DNA of 6,592 bases, taken from NCBI GenBank assembly GCA_002499015.1, contig DAJY01000025.1:6166-12757 (forward strand). The letters are read 5' to 3'. The DNA comes from Euryarchaeota archaeon UBA242 (lineage in GTDB: Archaea > Thermoplasmatota > Poseidoniia > Poseidoniales > Poseidoniaceae). Below are positions 4,721 to 6,592 of the stretch, piece by piece (positions within the stretch are counted from its first letter, which is position 1; each line of letters starts with the position of its first letter). Under the pieces are notes generated by a model. That model made no database searches. It was not told the origin of the DNA and was given only the letters and a program-made list of their open reading frames with translations. Made by a program: the position numbers and the translations under genes.

Positions 4721-6592
4721 TTACTCGTCTTTAGAGTCATCACTTGCGCTTTCGGACACTGCGACATCCCCTCCACCATAGTAACTGTATGAATCATATC
4801 TTGGTTGATCTAATTTCAAAGTAGCAACATCCTCCATCGTGGTTAAATTGGTAACTGAAACTCCTGCTGAAGAAATCGCATAAACGTAATCGCCCATGAA
4901 AATAGACCTGCGGATATTGTATTCTCCCCAGTAATATTGGTCATCGGCTCGGTTGTATAGAGCGGAATGGTCAACAGTTCCATGTAGGCTTAGTTCACCC
5001 GTTTCTTCTGAAACATTTACTAATGCAAGTTTGGATACATATTGATAGTTCCAATGGTATTCACCATTAGCTGACTGCCAATTGTTGTATCTGTAGGTTG
5101 AAATTGGTACTGCTAACAATCCCTTAGGTGCCCAATACTGGAATGCTTTATGCTCGTATGTAGCCTCAGAATATGACCATTGCCAAGCTGTATCATTTGC
5201 ATTTTGTACCGGCGATACAGAAAATACATCGGCCAGTGTTGGGCTTGAAGTATTGCTGACATCGAATAATGAGATTCTAACATTAGACCAATCCAAGCCA
5301 GTTCCATCTTGATTTGCTGGCCCCATTCCAATTGTTAATATCTGGTCTTTTGATAGTGGATGAATATAGGTGGATACTCCAGGCACTTCCAATTCTCCTA
5401 AGATTGTTGGATTTGTTTCATCTGATAAATCAATAATCCATAATGGGTCAATTTGCATGAAGGTTACGATATAGGCTCGGTCGCCATCAAAACGCGTACT
5501 CCAAATTCGTTCACCTTCTGCAATTCCTTCTAACTTGCCTAATTCAGTAAGAATTTGCTTTCCATCATCATCAACTGCTCTTCCGAGTGTTACTACTTGA
5601 CTTGACATCGGCTCAGCGTCTTCTATCCACCAACGCCCCCATTGGCCAACGGTTGTTGCAACTCTGACAACGCCTTCGTATTCGGAAAGTGAGAATTGAT
5701 CTAGTACTTGCCCATCAACTCTTCCTGAACCAGTATAGACCGTTTCTCCGGATGCTGAAATATCAAAAGTGTGAATGTTAGTTGATTCCATCATATCCGT
5801 GTCTGCACCCCAGAACCACCACCAGTCCCATGCGTTTTCAGTGATGATAAGAACGTCTTGGGAAGCATACACTTGTGGATAATTGCCAATAATATGATCT
5901 GCTTCAAAGGCAAAATCTTCATCGGCTAAATCCATGGTAAAAATGCTGGTAAATCCTCGATTAAAACCATCGCTTGGTGCAACGAAATCTGCACAGTCGC
6001 CATCACTCATTGAGTGTACTGTGAGAACTCCGTCTTGGCGCTCGTAAACTCGTGGAAGAATCTCTTCTAGGGTGAGTCCATCAAGAACTTCTTGATTATC
6101 CAAAATGGTTTGGTAGGCTATCTTGTGACGGATTTCTTCTCTTCTAGAGTCATCATAATCAAGACTCCAATATCCAGATGGAAGGTTGAGCCATGATTGG
6201 ACTCCTGGAATGTTTAGCCAAGTGTGTGTCACTGTTCTAACAGTTGCATTGACTTCTCTTGCCGTCATATAATAGCCTTCAAGGAATAATTCTTTTCCAA
6301 TTACTGGGTCTGAACGGTTTGTGATATCTAGGACTGTGAATTTGGTTAGAGTTTCAGTTCTCCAACCGTGATAGCCGTCAGTCCAGCCCAATTCCGTTCG
6401 TAGAGGACTGTCTTGAGGAATACTCCAGGGAGAGACGGTGGAAATAACCACCAATCTATCACCGTCTAGCATCATTGCTTGTGGTGTTCCTTCTATTGTG
6501 AAGTTCGATTCATAAGTAATTGTTCCAAAGTCTGGGACTCCAAGAATTTCTAATCTATTGCCGTTAAGGAAGTAGATAAAATATCCATCTGT
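4721..6592 (-). CDS. Beta-propeller domain protein (Beta_propel family), probably secreted; N-terminus beyond the window
   Basis: At least 623 residues, with the frame open to the right edge (39 codons before the first internal ATG at 6475), so start and signal peptide are not visible. The visible N-terminus TDGYFIYFLNGNRLEIL, then MMLDGDRLVVIS, matches early blades of the Beta_propel (PF09826-type) proteins. Further family hallmarks, counted from the right edge: EGVVRVATT ~306-314, GKLEGIAEGERIWSTRF ~352-368, IDPLWIIDLSD ~381-391, STYIHPLSKDQ ~407-417, EATYEHKAFQYW ~476-487, and RRSIFMGDYVYAIS ~561-574. These proteins are usually extracytoplasmic and of unknown function. The chain is acidic and unusually rich in Trp and Tyr, with a cluster DWWWFWGAD at ~256-264, and a short acidic C-terminal tail. 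One Cys is visible (~200). No C-terminal transmembrane helix is present, so any membrane anchor must be at the missing N-terminus. The gene ends in three consecutive in-frame stops. Confidence 0.9.
   Translation of the reverse strand, partial: TDGYFIYFLNGNRLEILGVPDFGTITYESNFTIEGTPQAMMLDGDRLVVISTVSPWSIPQDSPLRTELGWTDGYHGWRTETLTKFTVLDITNRSDPVIGKELFLEGYYMTAREVNATVRTVTHTWLNIPGVQSWLNLPSGYWSLDYDDSRREEIRHKIAYQTILDNQEVLDGLTLEEILPRVYERQDGVLTVHSMSDGDCADFVAPSDGFNRGFTSIFTMDLADEDFAFEADHIIGNYPQVYASQDVLIITENAWDWWWFWGADTDMMESTNIHTFDISASGETVYTGSGRVDGQVLDQFSLSEYEGVVRVATTVGQWGRWWIEDAEPMSSQVVTLGRAVDDDGKQILTELGKLEGIAEGERIWSTRFDGDRAYIVTFMQIDPLWIIDLSDETNPTILGELEVPGVSTYIHPLSKDQILTIGMGPANQDGTGLDWSNVRISLFDVSNTSSPTLADVFSVSPVQNANDTAWQWSYSEATYEHKAFQYWAPKGLLAVPISTYRYNNWQSANGEYHWNYQYVSKLALVNVSEETGELSLHGTVDHSALYNRADDQYYWGEYNIRRSIFMGDYVYAISSAGVSVTNLTTMEDVATLKLDQPRYDSYSYYGGGDVAVSESASDDSKDE

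Overview
The window reads as a stretch of archaeal chromosome, probably from a mesophilic planktonic euryarchaeon. A Marine Group II / Poseidoniia-like Thermoplasmatota lineage is my best guess, but this is inference. The evidence is a group II chaperonin (thermosome) gene at the left edge, an archaeal-type PilT-like ATPase with a KH domain, a secreted Beta_propel-family protein, moderately AT-rich DNA and acidic proteins. No rRNA, tRNA, CRISPR array, insertion sequence or integrase is visible.

All six genes lie on the minus strand and are tightly packed, so transcription runs from right to left. In that order they are: (1) a Beta_propel-family protein whose N-terminus lies beyond base 6592; (2) a TupA-like ATP-grasp protein after a 42-base gap; (3) a GT-A fold glycosyltransferase whose start overlaps the previous stop in an ATGA; (4) a Gfo/Idh/MocA-family NAD(P)-dependent oxidoreductase 9 bases later; (5) a PilT-like ATPase with a C-terminal KH domain and basic tail, lacking the usual N-terminal PIN domain; and (6) a divergent thermosome subunit that runs off the left edge, with only its first ~102 residues visible.

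Genes 2-4 look like a small cassette for making or modifying a surface glycan: a sugar oxidoreductase, a glycosyltransferase and an ATP-grasp enzyme of a family linked to attaching amino acids to acidic polysaccharide. The propeller upstream is probably extracellular and carries striking Trp/Tyr-rich stretches. Genes 5 and 6 belong to the core nucleic-acid and protein-folding machinery. The shared strand and short gaps suggest one or two transcription units, but no promoter could be identified with confidence. Intergenic DNA totals under 170 bases, so no stretch over 300 bases lacks a gene.

Points most worth following up are the missing PIN domain, the divergent thermosome N-terminus, the possible surface-glycan cassette, and a 12-codon leader reading frame overlapping the start of the PilT-like gene.
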